Assembly (NCBI RefSeq): GCF_018905915.1
Contig: NZ_CP064782.1
Coordinates: forward strand, 2,418,001 to 2,482,000
Reading direction: 5' to 3'
Source: Azospira inquinata
Lineage (GTDB): Bacteria > Pseudomonadota > Gammaproteobacteria > Burkholderiales > Rhodocyclaceae
Length of the DNA stretch: 64,000 nucleotides
The notes under the pieces were generated by a model. That model ran no database searches and had not been told where the DNA came from. It saw only the letters and a program-made list of their open reading frames with translations. Every line of letters begins with the position of its first letter. The first letter of the stretch is position 1. Shown piece by piece: positions 37,205 to 44,874 of the stretch. The position numbers and the translations under genes are program-made.

Positions 37205-38336
37205 GGGCTCCTTCCTCCCGGATGTTCATGGCCGTGATCTGGAGCCCTGCAGCGGCCAGCTGGCTGACCAGGGCGTTTTTTTCTTCTGCAAGCTTGGTGG
37301 CGGTTTGGCTGCTGTCCGTGGCGATGTCCAGGGCCAGCTGGTTGTCCTGAATGGTTAATTGGGCATCCAAGGTGCCCAGCTTGGGAAGATGGAGACGCAG
37401 GGAGGTCTTCCAGCCCTGGGCGGTATCCCCATCCTCCCCCTGTCGCTTGGGAGCGTGCTCGTCTTCCTCAATCCACCATTCCATGGTCTGGCCGGGCCAG
37501 ATTTGCCCTTGCCAGACGAAATTGCCACTGGCTAAGCTATCCAGTTGTTGTCGAACCAGGTTGGTTGTCTCCGGGGAGAGAATTTTTGCCTGGGCCGCCT
37601 GGTTTTCCCCTGCCTTGGCATTGTGTTGGGCTGCAGCGTTGAGAACTTCATTATTGGCGGCCGTCAGGGCTGGCGTGGCGGCACTACCCGAGGCATTTAC
37701 TGGCGTATGGGTGGCGGCGGCTGGGGAGGTGAGGGGGAGCTGCTTACCCTGGGGCTCCTGGCGCAGTTCCGCTTCCGTGCGCTGGCCCTGGACCCATTGG
37801 GCCTGATGGGCTTCATAGAACAGACCGCTTTTGCTCACGGCCTGCTGTAGCAGGGGGGCCAGGTCGCTGCCGGTGAGCAGGGTTTTGCCGTTCAGTATGG
37901 GCTGGGCATCATTGAGCTGGGCCAGGGGCGGTTTGCCATTGCCGCTTCCCTGGTCGGGTAGGGAAAATAGGGAGGCGATGAGCTTTGCCGTGGAGCTCAG
38001 GTTGGCCGGTGTGCTTTCCTGGGGCTGGACGCCGCTGGCGGGTACCCGGACGGCCAGAGCCTGCTTGCCGTCGTTTTCCACCACCTCCAGTTCCAGAGCG
38101 TCGCCGCTCTTGGCGGAAAAGGGTAAGGCCAGGGTGACTTCCCGCTGGGCTATCATGGCCCGATAGGCCCCGTTGGGCAGGACGGCCAGGACTTCCGCCG
38201 TGACCCGTTGTCCCGCGCTCAGACTGGTGAGTAGATCATTGACCGCATCGGCCGGCTGGGCCGGCTGGACCGGGCCCACCCGATCTGTCTGGACGGTGGG
38301 GCGGAGTTGGGCAGTGAGCACATCGGAAGGAATCAT
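37197..38336 (-). CDS. Second FliK-like hook-length control domain protein
   Basis: A 379-residue protein with the FliK C-terminal type of domain near 270-370 (FVWQGQIWPGQTMEWWIEEDE...WKTSLRLHLPKLGTLDAQLTIQDNQLALDIATDSSQTATKLAEEKNALVSQLAAAGLQITAMNI). The N-terminal half has a beta-rich segment (SAGQRVTAEVLAVLPNGAYRAMIAQREVTLALPF) and an Ala/Gln-rich linker. It is distinct from fliK at 26101-27267, and coupled to the FlhB paralogue by an overlap. Exact role unknown; a modulator of the secretion switch is inferred from the pairing. Confidence 0.8.
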   Translation of the reverse strand: MIPSDVLTAQLRPTVQTDRVGPVQPAQPADAVNDLLTSLSAGQRVTAEVLAVLPNGAYRAMIAQREVTLALPFSAKSGDALELEVVENDGKQALAVRVPASGVQPQESTPANLSSTAKLIASLFSLPDQGSGNGKPPLAQLNDAQPILNGKTLLTGSDLAPLLQQAVSKSGLFYEAHQAQWVQGQRTEAELRQEPQGKQLPLTSPAAATHTPVNASGSAATPALTAANNEVLNAAAQHNAKAGENQAAQAKILSPETTNLVRQQLDSLASGNFVWQGQIWPGQTMEWWIEEDEHAPKRQGEDGDTAQGWKTSLRLHLPKLGTLDAQLTIQDNQLALDIATDSSQTATKLAEEKNALVSQLAAAGLQITAMNIREEGAHG

Positions 38337-38375
38337 GGCATTTTCCTTTCCGGCCTTCCTGTCCGGAGAGTGGCG

Positions 38376-38723
38376 TTAGAAGGAGTGGTAAGCCTTGGCT
38401 AGGGAGTGGGTGTTGTTGATGCTGTTAAGGCGGCGTTCCAGGTCGTTGCGTTGGGCCAGTACCAGCTTTTGGGTTTCCTCATCCAGGCGCACCATGTGGG
38501 CCAGCACCTGGCGGGCTTCCGGGCTGAGTTGGTCGGATTGGCCACCCTGGGAGCCAAGCAGGGTGGTGAGCCGCGCCAGACCTGCCCGGCGTCGGCTTTC
38601 TTCCTGCAGCAGGCCGTCCCAGTTTCCCTGGGTGGCCTGAGCATGCATGTTGCGGGACAAAATCGCTAATTCACCGATGAGCTGGTTGACCTGGCTTTGC
38701 CCGTTGGGCTTGTCTTCAGGCAT
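38376..38723 (-). CDS. fliT: FliT-like flagellar export chaperone
   Basis: A 115-residue helical protein following fliS with an 8-base overlap, the usual fliT position. It shows the family's character: short helices with charged/hydrophobic alternation (QVNQLIGELAILSRNMHAQATQGNWDGLLQEESRRRAGLARL...VRLDEETQKLVLAQRNDLERRL). FliT binds the filament cap FliD before export. Assignment rests on position, size and weak motif similarity. Confidence 0.75.
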   Translation of the reverse strand: MPEDKPNGQSQVNQLIGELAILSRNMHAQATQGNWDGLLQEESRRRAGLARLTTLLGSQGGQSDQLSPEARQVLAHMVRLDEETQKLVLAQRNDLERRLNSINNTHSLAKAYHSF

Positions 38724-39177
38724 GGCTGGATATGCCGGAGGAGGGGGTGGGTTCGCTGGCAGCTTCCGCCTGATCCTGGCTTTTTGCCAGGGTTTTCCAG
38801 GCGCTCCCCAGATCGTTCATCAGGAAAATGACTTCGTCCAGAATCTTGGGGTCGTTGTGCAGATTGGCCTCGCAGATGCGCTTAATCATATAGACATAGA
38901 GGTCATTCAGAGACACGGCTAGGTCCGGACCGTCGCTTTTTATCCCTTCGTCGTCAAAGCGCAGCGCGTGACGTAACTCGGTAATGATGTTGATGGCCTG
39001 ATTAATTCGCCGGGCTTTGACGGCAATATTACCCTTGGTCATTTCCAGCTTGGCGGCGGAAAGGGCGGACACGGTCCCGTCGTAAAGCAACACGACGAGC
39101 TGTATGGGCGTGGCCGTATTGACGGCGGTTTCCACATTGACTTGGGCGTAGGCTTTTGCCCCTTGGCTAAACATCAC
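38716..39177 (-). CDS. fliS: Flagellin export chaperone FliS
   Basis: FliS binds the C-terminus of flagellin in the cytoplasm. The 153-residue protein has the family start (AKAYAQVNVETAVNTATPIQLVVLLYDGTVSALSAAKLEM) and central helices (RRINQAINIITELRHALRFDDEG...SLNDLYVYMIKRICEANLHNDPKILDEV). 26 bases after fliD. Confidence 0.96.
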   Translation of the reverse strand: MMFSQGAKAYAQVNVETAVNTATPIQLVVLLYDGTVSALSAAKLEMTKGNIAVKARRINQAINIITELRHALRFDDEGIKSDGPDLAVSLNDLYVYMIKRICEANLHNDPKILDEVIFLMNDLGSAWKTLAKSQDQAEAASEPTPSSGISSHA

Positions 39178-39203
39178 TGGTATCCCGTCAAAATTGAATC
39201 AAC

Positions 39204-40568
39204 TTAACTGCTGGTGGATTTTGTCAGCTGGCTAATGTAGCTCAGAGAAGTGTTGAGGTTGCCCACGAGGGTATCGAGTGCGGAAAACTGGGTACGATAA
39301 GTGGCGGATACGTCAGACAGCCGAGTTTCTTCCCGGGTGATATCGTCGCCGATGTTGGTCAATGACGTATTTAAGCCGTCAATCCGGGCAGAAAGCAAGC
39401 CATTGGTATTCATCATGGCTGTGGCTGTCTGGCTCAGGCGTTGGGCAAACCCTTCTTTGACATCCGTAAAAGCGCTGACTACCTGACTAAAGTTGGTGGA
39501 CAGCGCGTTTTGGAAGGTGCTGGTATCCAAGGACAGGGTGCCATCTTTGCTGAACGAGATACCCAGCTGGGCCATGTAACTATAGGAATTCCCGGAGATG
39601 TTGGCCGGGGTATTGAACACGGATTGTAGCTGGGTAATAACCTGTGTGACCGTATTTTCCCCATCCAGGGTGGCGCCTTTTTTGTGGAGGGTATTGGCGG
39701 CTGAAGCCAGGTTGTTGTACGCGGAAATAAAATTCTGAACCTTGGTGGTAATGCCAGCAACGTCATGGGCGACAACGAGAGAGGCGGCGCTGGAAGTTGT
39801 TCCTTGGAGGTTCAGTGTGACGCCGTCTACTACGTTAGTGACAGTATTGGAGGCCGAAGTAACGGCAATGCCGTCCACCGTCAGGGATGCGTCTTTTGCC
39901 GCCTGGGAGGTCGTGAAATTCAAGGGGCTGCCGGACTGGGATTCGCTGACGTTGATGCCGTTGGAAAGACCGGTGTCCTTGGCTGTCACCACCAGACGAT
40001 TGCCCGTGCCGTCGTTCAGGATAGAAGCGGTCAGGAAGGTATTGCCGGAAGCGGAATTAATGGAATTCTTCAGGGTTTCCAGGGAGTCCGTATCGTAGTT
40101 GGCAGTGACGGAGAAAGTTTTTGTGGAATCCCCCGCGAGGGTGAAGCTCAAGGTATCCGAGCCGGACAGGCTGCTGCTACCACTGACCGTGGAAGTCCCC
40201 ATGGCCGTGGTGGTGGAACTGAAGGCGGCGTTTTTGCTGTACTGAATTTGCTGTTGGGCCAGATTGTTCACGGCCACTGTGTGGGTACCCGTGGAGGCCC
40301 CGTCCGCCGCCGTGGCGGTGAAGGCGGTGGTGTTGGAAGAGGTCGCCGTGGTGCCGTTGAAATCCCAGCTATCCTGCAAGGCCTGGGTTGCCGTATTAAA
40401 GGAGTCCAGCGCGCTTTTCAATTGGCCGTAGGCGCTGATTTCGCTGTTGTAGGTGGATTGCTGGGTTTGCAGGCTGCCCAGATGGGTGGATTCGGCTGAC
40501 ATCAATTTTGTCAGCAGCCCTTCCAGATCCATGCCAGAGGCGGCACCCAGACTGGTAACCGTGGTCAT
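39204..40568 (-). CDS. fliD: Filament cap protein FliD (HAP2)
   Basis: FliD caps the filament and folds flagellin subunits into place. The 454-residue protein starts MTTVTSLGAASGMDLEGLLTKLMSAES and ends with the helical C-terminal domain (LSARIDGLNTSLTNIGDDITREETRLSDVSATYRTQFSALDTLVGNLN), with FliD_N and FliD_C patterns. GGAGTTCCC region precedes the ATG. In series with flaG, fliS and fliT. Confidence 0.96.
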   Translation of the reverse strand: MTTVTSLGAASGMDLEGLLTKLMSAESTHLGSLQTQQSTYNSEISAYGQLKSALDSFNTATQALQDSWDFNGTTATSSNTTAFTATAADGASTGTHTVAVNNLAQQQIQYSKNAAFSSTTTAMGTSTVSGSSSLSGSDTLSFTLAGDSTKTFSVTANYDTDSLETLKNSINSASGNTFLTASILNDGTGNRLVVTAKDTGLSNGINVSESQSGSPLNFTTSQAAKDASLTVDGIAVTSASNTVTNVVDGVTLNLQGTTSSAASLVVAHDVAGITTKVQNFISAYNNLASAANTLHKKGATLDGENTVTQVITQLQSVFNTPANISGNSYSYMAQLGISFSKDGTLSLDTSTFQNALSTNFSQVVSAFTDVKEGFAQRLSQTATAMMNTNGLLSARIDGLNTSLTNIGDDITREETRLSDVSATYRTQFSALDTLVGNLNTSLSYISQLTKSTSS

Positions 40569-40615
40569 GACGGGAACTCCTTGTTGCGAAGAGGTGTGTC
40601 GGATTGAAGCGAAGT

Positions 40616-41038
40616 CTAGGCTTGATCCTTGATCAGAATGCCGGTGACTTCCTTAAGACGCTTCGCTAACTCAAGCATTTCTTGTGCCGGAATCTGCTTG
40701 ATGAGTTGGTGAGTCTTGGTGTCCTCAATCTTGACCACAATGGTGCCCGTTCCCTTATCCACCGAAAAGCTGAGATCGGTGTTGCGGATTTGCTGGACGG
40801 CCTGATTGGCGGCGTCCGTCGCTCTTTTCAAAGCGGATTCATCCAAGGGATTAGCCGAGGATTTTTTTTCCTGCCCGTTTTTAGCGGCCACATCCCCATT
40901 TGTTCCGGGGACTTGCTTCGGCGTTTGGGCCGATGCCACGGAAGAACTGGGGGTAGGGGAGGATCGGGGCTCACTCCCATCGGCATTAGCGTATGCCCAT
41001 AGGTTGGAACCTGCGGTATCGATGGGTTGGATAGACAT
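40616..41038 (-). CDS. flaG: FlaG family flagellar protein
   Basis: A 140-residue protein with a low-complexity N-terminal half and the FlaG C-terminal domain (RNTDLSFSVDKGTGTIVVKIEDTKTHQLIKQIPAQEMLELAKRLKEV). FlaG affects filament length in several bacteria. Between the flagellin and fliD genes, as is common. Confidence 0.93.
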   Translation of the reverse strand: MSIQPIDTAGSNLWAYANADGSEPRSSPTPSSSVASAQTPKQVPGTNGDVAAKNGQEKKSSANPLDESALKRATDAANQAVQQIRNTDLSFSVDKGTGTIVVKIEDTKTHQLIKQIPAQEMLELAKRLKEVTGILIKDQA

Positions 41039-41056
41039 GGTTTATCCTCCACAAGG

Positions 41057-41098
41057 AAAAGCCGGAGAGCTCACGCGGAACATCGCAAACTCCCCGGC
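41057..41098 (-). terminator. Probable terminator after fliC1
   Basis: On the minus strand GCCGGGGAG pairs with CTCTCCGGC (9 bp with one G-U pair) across a loop of about 20 bases, followed by TTTT. It lies 29 bases after the fliC1 stop and just before flaG. It may allow abundant flagellin mRNA with partial read-through into flaG-fliD. Confidence 0.55.
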
Positions 41099-41126
41099 CT
41101 CGGCTGCCTTCAGCCTTTTAGCTGAC

Positions 41127-41981
41127 TTACTGCAGCAGCGTCAGGGCGCTTTGTCCCAGATTGTTGGCTTGCTTCAGAATGGCCGTACCCGCTTGTTGCA
41201 GAATTTGGGCCTTGGAGAAGTTTGCCGTTTCAGAAGCGTAGTCCGTATCAATGATACGACTTTGGGAAGCGGTCAGGTTTTCCACGTAGTTGTTCAGGTT
41301 GGAAACCACCGCATCGAACCGGTTTTGTACGGCACCGAACTGGGAACGGATGTTGGTAACTTGCTTGATGTCCGCGTCCAGATTGGCCAGGGCAGCGGAA
41401 GCGCCACCGGAAGTCGTAATGTTGATGGTGCCAGTGGCGGTCAGGCTGCCGCTATAGGCATTCAGCCCGGCGGAACCGTTTTGTGCCAGGTTGGTGGTGG
41501 AGACGCTCACTTGGTTGTCGGCGGAACCGCTGTAGCCAACTTGGAAAGTGATGGTGGAGGCGCCGGACAGCAGGCTGGTACCGTTGAACTGGGTGGTTTG
41601 CACAATCCGGCTGATTTCTTGGGTCAGCTGGTCCACTTCCAATTGCAGTTGGCTACGGTTGGTGTCGCTAACGGAACCGTTGGATGCCTGCACGGCGATT
41701 TCCCGAATCCGTTGCAAGTTATTGGCGATTTGCCCCAGAGCGCCTTCTGCCGTTTGCCCCACGGAAATACCGTCGTTGGCGTTGCGCACAGCTTGGTTGC
41801 CACCCCGGATGGCGCTGGTCAGGCCTTCGGAAATAGCCAAGCCCGCCGCATCGTCCTTGGCGCTGTTAACCCGCAGGCCGGAAGACAGGCGTTGCAGGGA
41901 GGTGTTCAAAGAGGATTGGGAATTTGCCAAGTTACGTTGCGCGTTGAGGGACGCAATGTTGGTATTGACGACGATGGACAT
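41127..41981 (-). CDS. fliC1: Flagellin 1
   Basis: A short flagellin of 284 residues (about 29 kDa). Conserved D0/D1 ends are present ([54 protein letters not shown] and [65 protein letters not shown]); the D2/D3 region is almost absent. It is very similar to flagellin 2 next to it, suggesting tandem duplication. A sigma-28 site lies about 81 bases upstream; TAGGAGAAAACC precedes the ATG. Confidence 0.97.
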   Translation of the reverse strand: MSIVVNTNIASLNAQRNLANSQSSLNTSLQRLSSGLRVNSAKDDAAGLAISEGLTSAIRGGNQAVRNANDGISVGQTAEGALGQIANNLQRIREIAVQASNGSVSDTNRSQLQLEVDQLTQEISRIVQTTQFNGTSLLSGASTITFQVGYSGSADNQVSVSTTNLAQNGSAGLNAYSGSLTATGTINITTSGGASAALANLDADIKQVTNIRSQFGAVQNRFDAVVSNLNNYVENLTASQSRIIDTDYASETANFSKAQILQQAGTAILKQANNLGQSALTLLQ

Positions 41982-42061
41982 GGTTTTCTCCTAGAACCTA
42001 TTGTCAGGATGTCCCGAAGGACAAACAGTCAGGAAACGGCTAATTGCTTCCTTCTGACTGG

Positions 42062-42088
42062 TTATCGGTTTGCAAGGGGGAAACTTTA
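42062..42088 (-). promoter_or_regulatory. Sigma-28 (FliA) promoter of fliC1
   Basis: On the minus strand TAAA, 15 bases, ACCGATAA: complete -35, 7 of 8 matches in the -10 and exact spacing to the consensus TAAA-N15-GCCGATAA. It lies between the terminator of fliC2 and the fliC1 ATG. Confidence 0.85.
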
Positions 42089-42151
42089 GAAAATTTTTTA
42101 AAAAAGCGGGGGTTGGGAAAAGAGAGGCGATGTTTGTCGGGGAATACAAAT

Positions 42152-42178
42152 AAAAACAGGCCCTTGTGGGCCTGTTTT
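42152..42178 (-). terminator. Intrinsic terminator after fliC2
   Basis: AAAAACAGGCCC and GGGCCTGTTTTT form a 12-bp perfect stem around a 3-4 base loop, with the T-run as part of the stem end. It starts 20 bases after the fliC2 stop and isolates the two flagellin genes. Confidence 0.9.
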
Positions 42179-42197
42179 TGCGTAAAAGATGATGTTT

Positions 42198-43058
42198 TTA
42201 CTGGAGCAGGGTCAGGGCCTGCTGGGGAATCTGATTCGCCTGCTTGAGGATGGCCGTGCCGGCCTGCTGCAAGATCTGGGCTTTGGAGAAATTGGCGGTT
42301 TCCGCCGCGTAATCCGTATCCATAATCCGGCTCTTGGAGGCGGTCAGGTTTTCCACGTAGTTGTTCAAGTTGGAAACCACCGCATCAAAGCGGTTTTGCA
42401 CGGCACCGAAGGTGGACCGAATGTTGGTAACCCGGGCGATATCCTGGTCCAGCGCCGACAGGGCAGCGGAAGCTCCGGCAGAGGTGGTGATATTGACGGT
42501 GCCCGTGGCGGTTAGGCTGGCACTATAAGCATTCAAGCCAGCGGACCCCGCCTGAGCCAAGTCGGTGGTGCTGACGGACACCTGGTTGTCCGCCGTGCCG
42601 CTGTAACCAATCTGGAAAGTGATGGTGGTTTGGCCGGACAGCAGGCTGGTGCCGTTGAACTGGGTGGTTTGGACGATACGGCTAATTTCCTGGGTCAGCT
42701 GGTCCACTTCCAATTGCAACTGGCTACGGTTGGAGTCGCTGACGGAGCCGTTGGCGGCCTGCACTGAGATTTCCCGAATCCGTTGCAGGTTATTGGAAAT
42801 TTGCCCCAGGGCGCCTTCCGCCGTTTGCCCCACGGAAATCCCGTCGTTGGCGTTGCGCACCGCCTGGGTATTACCCCGGATGGCGCTGGTCAGGCTTTCC
42901 GAAATGGCCAGACCGGCGGCGTCGTCCTTGGCACTGTTCACCCGCAACCCGGAGGAAAGCCGTTGCAAGGAGGTGTTCAGGGACGACTGGGAGGTGGACA
43001 GGTTGCGTTGGGCGTTTAGCGACGCAAGATTCGTATTGACGACAAGAGGCATGATCAC
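42198..43058 (-). CDS. fliC2: Flagellin 2
   Basis: A second short flagellin, 286 residues, starting [27 protein letters not shown]. It shares the D0/D1 ends and most of the centre with flagellin 1; differences are concentrated in the last part ([27 protein letters not shown] against SGGASAALANLDADIKQVTNIRSQF) and at the extreme ends. The likely start is ATG 43052 (MPLVVNT) or 43058. It is preceded by a sigma-54 site instead of a sigma-28 site and directly follows the glycosylation island. Confidence 0.96.
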   Translation of the reverse strand: MIMPLVVNTNLASLNAQRNLSTSQSSLNTSLQRLSSGLRVNSAKDDAAGLAISESLTSAIRGNTQAVRNANDGISVGQTAEGALGQISNNLQRIREISVQAANGSVSDSNRSQLQLEVDQLTQEISRIVQTTQFNGTSLLSGQTTITFQIGYSGTADNQVSVSTTDLAQAGSAGLNAYSASLTATGTVNITTSAGASAALSALDQDIARVTNIRSTFGAVQNRFDAVVSNLNNYVENLTASKSRIMDTDYAAETANFSKAQILQQAGTAILKQANQIPQQALTLLQ

Positions 43059-43127
43059 TCCTTACCAGAGAGGCTTTCGGTTCGACTTGGCGCCGCTCCG
43101 GGGAGCCGTGCCATGATGTCTCTTCTA

Positions 43128-43144
43128 AAGCATGGAGTGTGCCA
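43128..43144 (-). promoter_or_regulatory. Sigma-54 promoter of fliC2
   Basis: On the minus strand TGGCACACTCCATGCTT has the full -24 TGGCAC and the -12 GC ten bases after GG (GG 43143-43142, GC 43131-43130), close to TGGCACG-N4-TTGCT. Initiation near 43119 gives a leader of about 60 bases. It lies in the 163-base gap after the last glycosyltransferase gene. Confidence 0.85.
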
Positions 43145-43221
43145 TCCTGCTATGCCGCCCCGGGGAAGTTTGTCAAGGCCGCATATTTCCTGGAGTTTCC
43201 GGGAGAAGGGCCGTTTTGGGG

Positions 43222-44874
43222 CTAACCGGAAAAGCGTTGGTTCAGGCCCCGGACCAGAGTTTCTGCCAGCGGCAACCATTGCCCCGGCATTTTTTGCCGG
43301 TAAATCCTCAGGCTGGGATACCAGGGGCTATCGGTCCGGTTTTCCAACCAGCGCCAGTCCCCGTTGTAAGGCAGGAGCAGCCAGGTGGGCAGATTCAGGG
43401 CGCCCGCCAAATGAACCATGGAAGTGTCCACCGAGATGAGTAGGTCCAGTTGGCTTAAGGCCGCAGCGCTGTCACTGAAACTTTGCAGGGACAAGGGCAG
43501 GGGGCGGAGCCCGGGGAGTTCTTCCGGAATCTCCTGGTCCACCTGGAAGCTGTAAAAATCCACTCCTGCCTGGACCAGTAGGGGCGCCAGGGCCTGGGGC
43601 GGACAGGAACGCTGGGAGTCATTGGGGTGACGGGGATTGCCAGCCCAGACCAGTCCTACTTTTGGCTTGCTTCCCGGGAGCTGGTGCTCCCAGCGTTCCC
43701 GGGCCGGGGCCGGAATAGTTAGGTAGGGAAAGGTGCAACCCGGCAATTGGCCCAGGGTCAAACCCATGAGATGGGGCAGGCCCATGATGGGGGCATAAAG
43801 GTCGCAGCCGAAGCCGTCTGCTGGCAGATCCGGCTGCTGGATGACCACCCGGTGAATCCCTGGGGCGGTAGCGGCAATTTCCGCCAAGGGTGCGGCACAT
43901 TCCAGCACGATTTGGCCGCCCTGGGCCTGGGCCCAGGGGGCGAAACGGAGAAATTGCAGGGTATCCCCCAGGCCCTGCTCGCTGCGCAGTAAAAGGCTGC
44001 GGCCTTCCAGGGGCTGTCCTTGCCAGCGGGGCAGTCGGTTGGAAAAGCCACTGCGGGTGCCCACTGTGGGGCCCCATTCGTATTCGGCCCAGGCCTCCGG
44101 CCAGTGGCCCCGGACCAGTTGGGTCAGGGCGTGGTTCCAATGGGCCCGGGGATTTTGGGGGGTTAGGGCCAGAGCCCTGGTTTCGGCCTGATCTGCTAGG
44201 TCATAGCGGGCCAGGGATTTGAATAGAAGGCCAATCTCCAGCAACAGATTCCCATCCCCTTGAGCCAGGGGTAAGGCCTGACGGGCCCAGGATTCTGCCT
44301 CCTCCAGCTCCTCCCGGGCGAGGGCTGCCTGGGCTAGGGTCAGGCGCAGGCCTGGGTGCTCCGGATGTTGTGGGAGGCGGGGCGTCAGGAGGGCTGATGC
44401 TTCAGCGGCTTGCCCCAGGGCCAGATGGGTCTGAGACAGGTGAAGGAGCGGCCCCGGTAGATCGGGCGCCAGCAGGTGGGCGTTCTGAAAGGCCAGCAGG
44501 GCAGCCTCCTGGAGCCCCTGACGCTGGAAAATCAGGCCCAGATTATCGTAGGCCAGGGGATCCTCTGGGGTGCAGCCGATCTGTTCCAGGGTGGCTTCCT
44601 GGGCCAGAGCCCAGTCTCCCTGGGCGAAGGCGGTGGCCGCCAGCTGGCTGAGGACGGGCACCTGGCGGGGGGCCAGGCGCCGGGCCAGTTGGTAGGTCTG
44701 GAGGGCCAGTTCGGGCTGGCCCAGGTGGGTCAGGCACAGGCCCAGATGATAGGCAATGGTCCAGTCCTGGGGCGCCAGGGGGGCGGCCCGGCTGTAGGCG
44801 GCGGCGGCCTCCTGGAAGCGCTGGGCCGCAAAATGGGCCTGGGCTTCTGCCAGCAGGGCGGCTAAGTCGCTCAA
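43222..44874 (-). CDS. TPR protein with C-terminal glycosyltransferase (GT9-like) domain
   Basis: About 550 residues, starting at TTG 44874, which overlaps the preceding stop as TTGA; the frame stays open upstream but that part lies inside the previous gene. Residues about 1-260 are tetratricopeptide repeats (AEAQAHFAAQRFQEAAAAYSRAAPLAPQDWTIAYHLGLCLTHLGQPELALQTYQLARRLAP). The C-terminal half is GT9/heptosyltransferase-like (SLLLRSEQGLGDTLQFLRFA; GLVWAGNPRHPNDSQRS; LDLLISVDTSMVHLAGALNLPTWLLLP). TPR-GT proteins of this type are often encoded beside flagellin genes; a role in flagellin glycosylation is inferred. Confidence 0.85.
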   Translation of the reverse strand: MSDLAALLAEAQAHFAAQRFQEAAAAYSRAAPLAPQDWTIAYHLGLCLTHLGQPELALQTYQLARRLAPRQVPVLSQLAATAFAQGDWALAQEATLEQIGCTPEDPLAYDNLGLIFQRQGLQEAALLAFQNAHLLAPDLPGPLLHLSQTHLALGQAAEASALLTPRLPQHPEHPGLRLTLAQAALAREELEEAESWARQALPLAQGDGNLLLEIGLLFKSLARYDLADQAETRALALTPQNPRAHWNHALTQLVRGHWPEAWAEYEWGPTVGTRSGFSNRLPRWQGQPLEGRSLLLRSEQGLGDTLQFLRFAPWAQAQGGQIVLECAAPLAEIAATAPGIHRVVIQQPDLPADGFGCDLYAPIMGLPHLMGLTLGQLPGCTFPYLTIPAPARERWEHQLPGSKPKVGLVWAGNPRHPNDSQRSCPPQALAPLLVQAGVDFYSFQVDQEIPEELPGLRPLPLSLQSFSDSAAALSQLDLLISVDTSMVHLAGALNLPTWLLLPYNGDWRWLENRTDSPWYPSLRIYRQKMPGQWLPLAETLVRGLNQRFSG

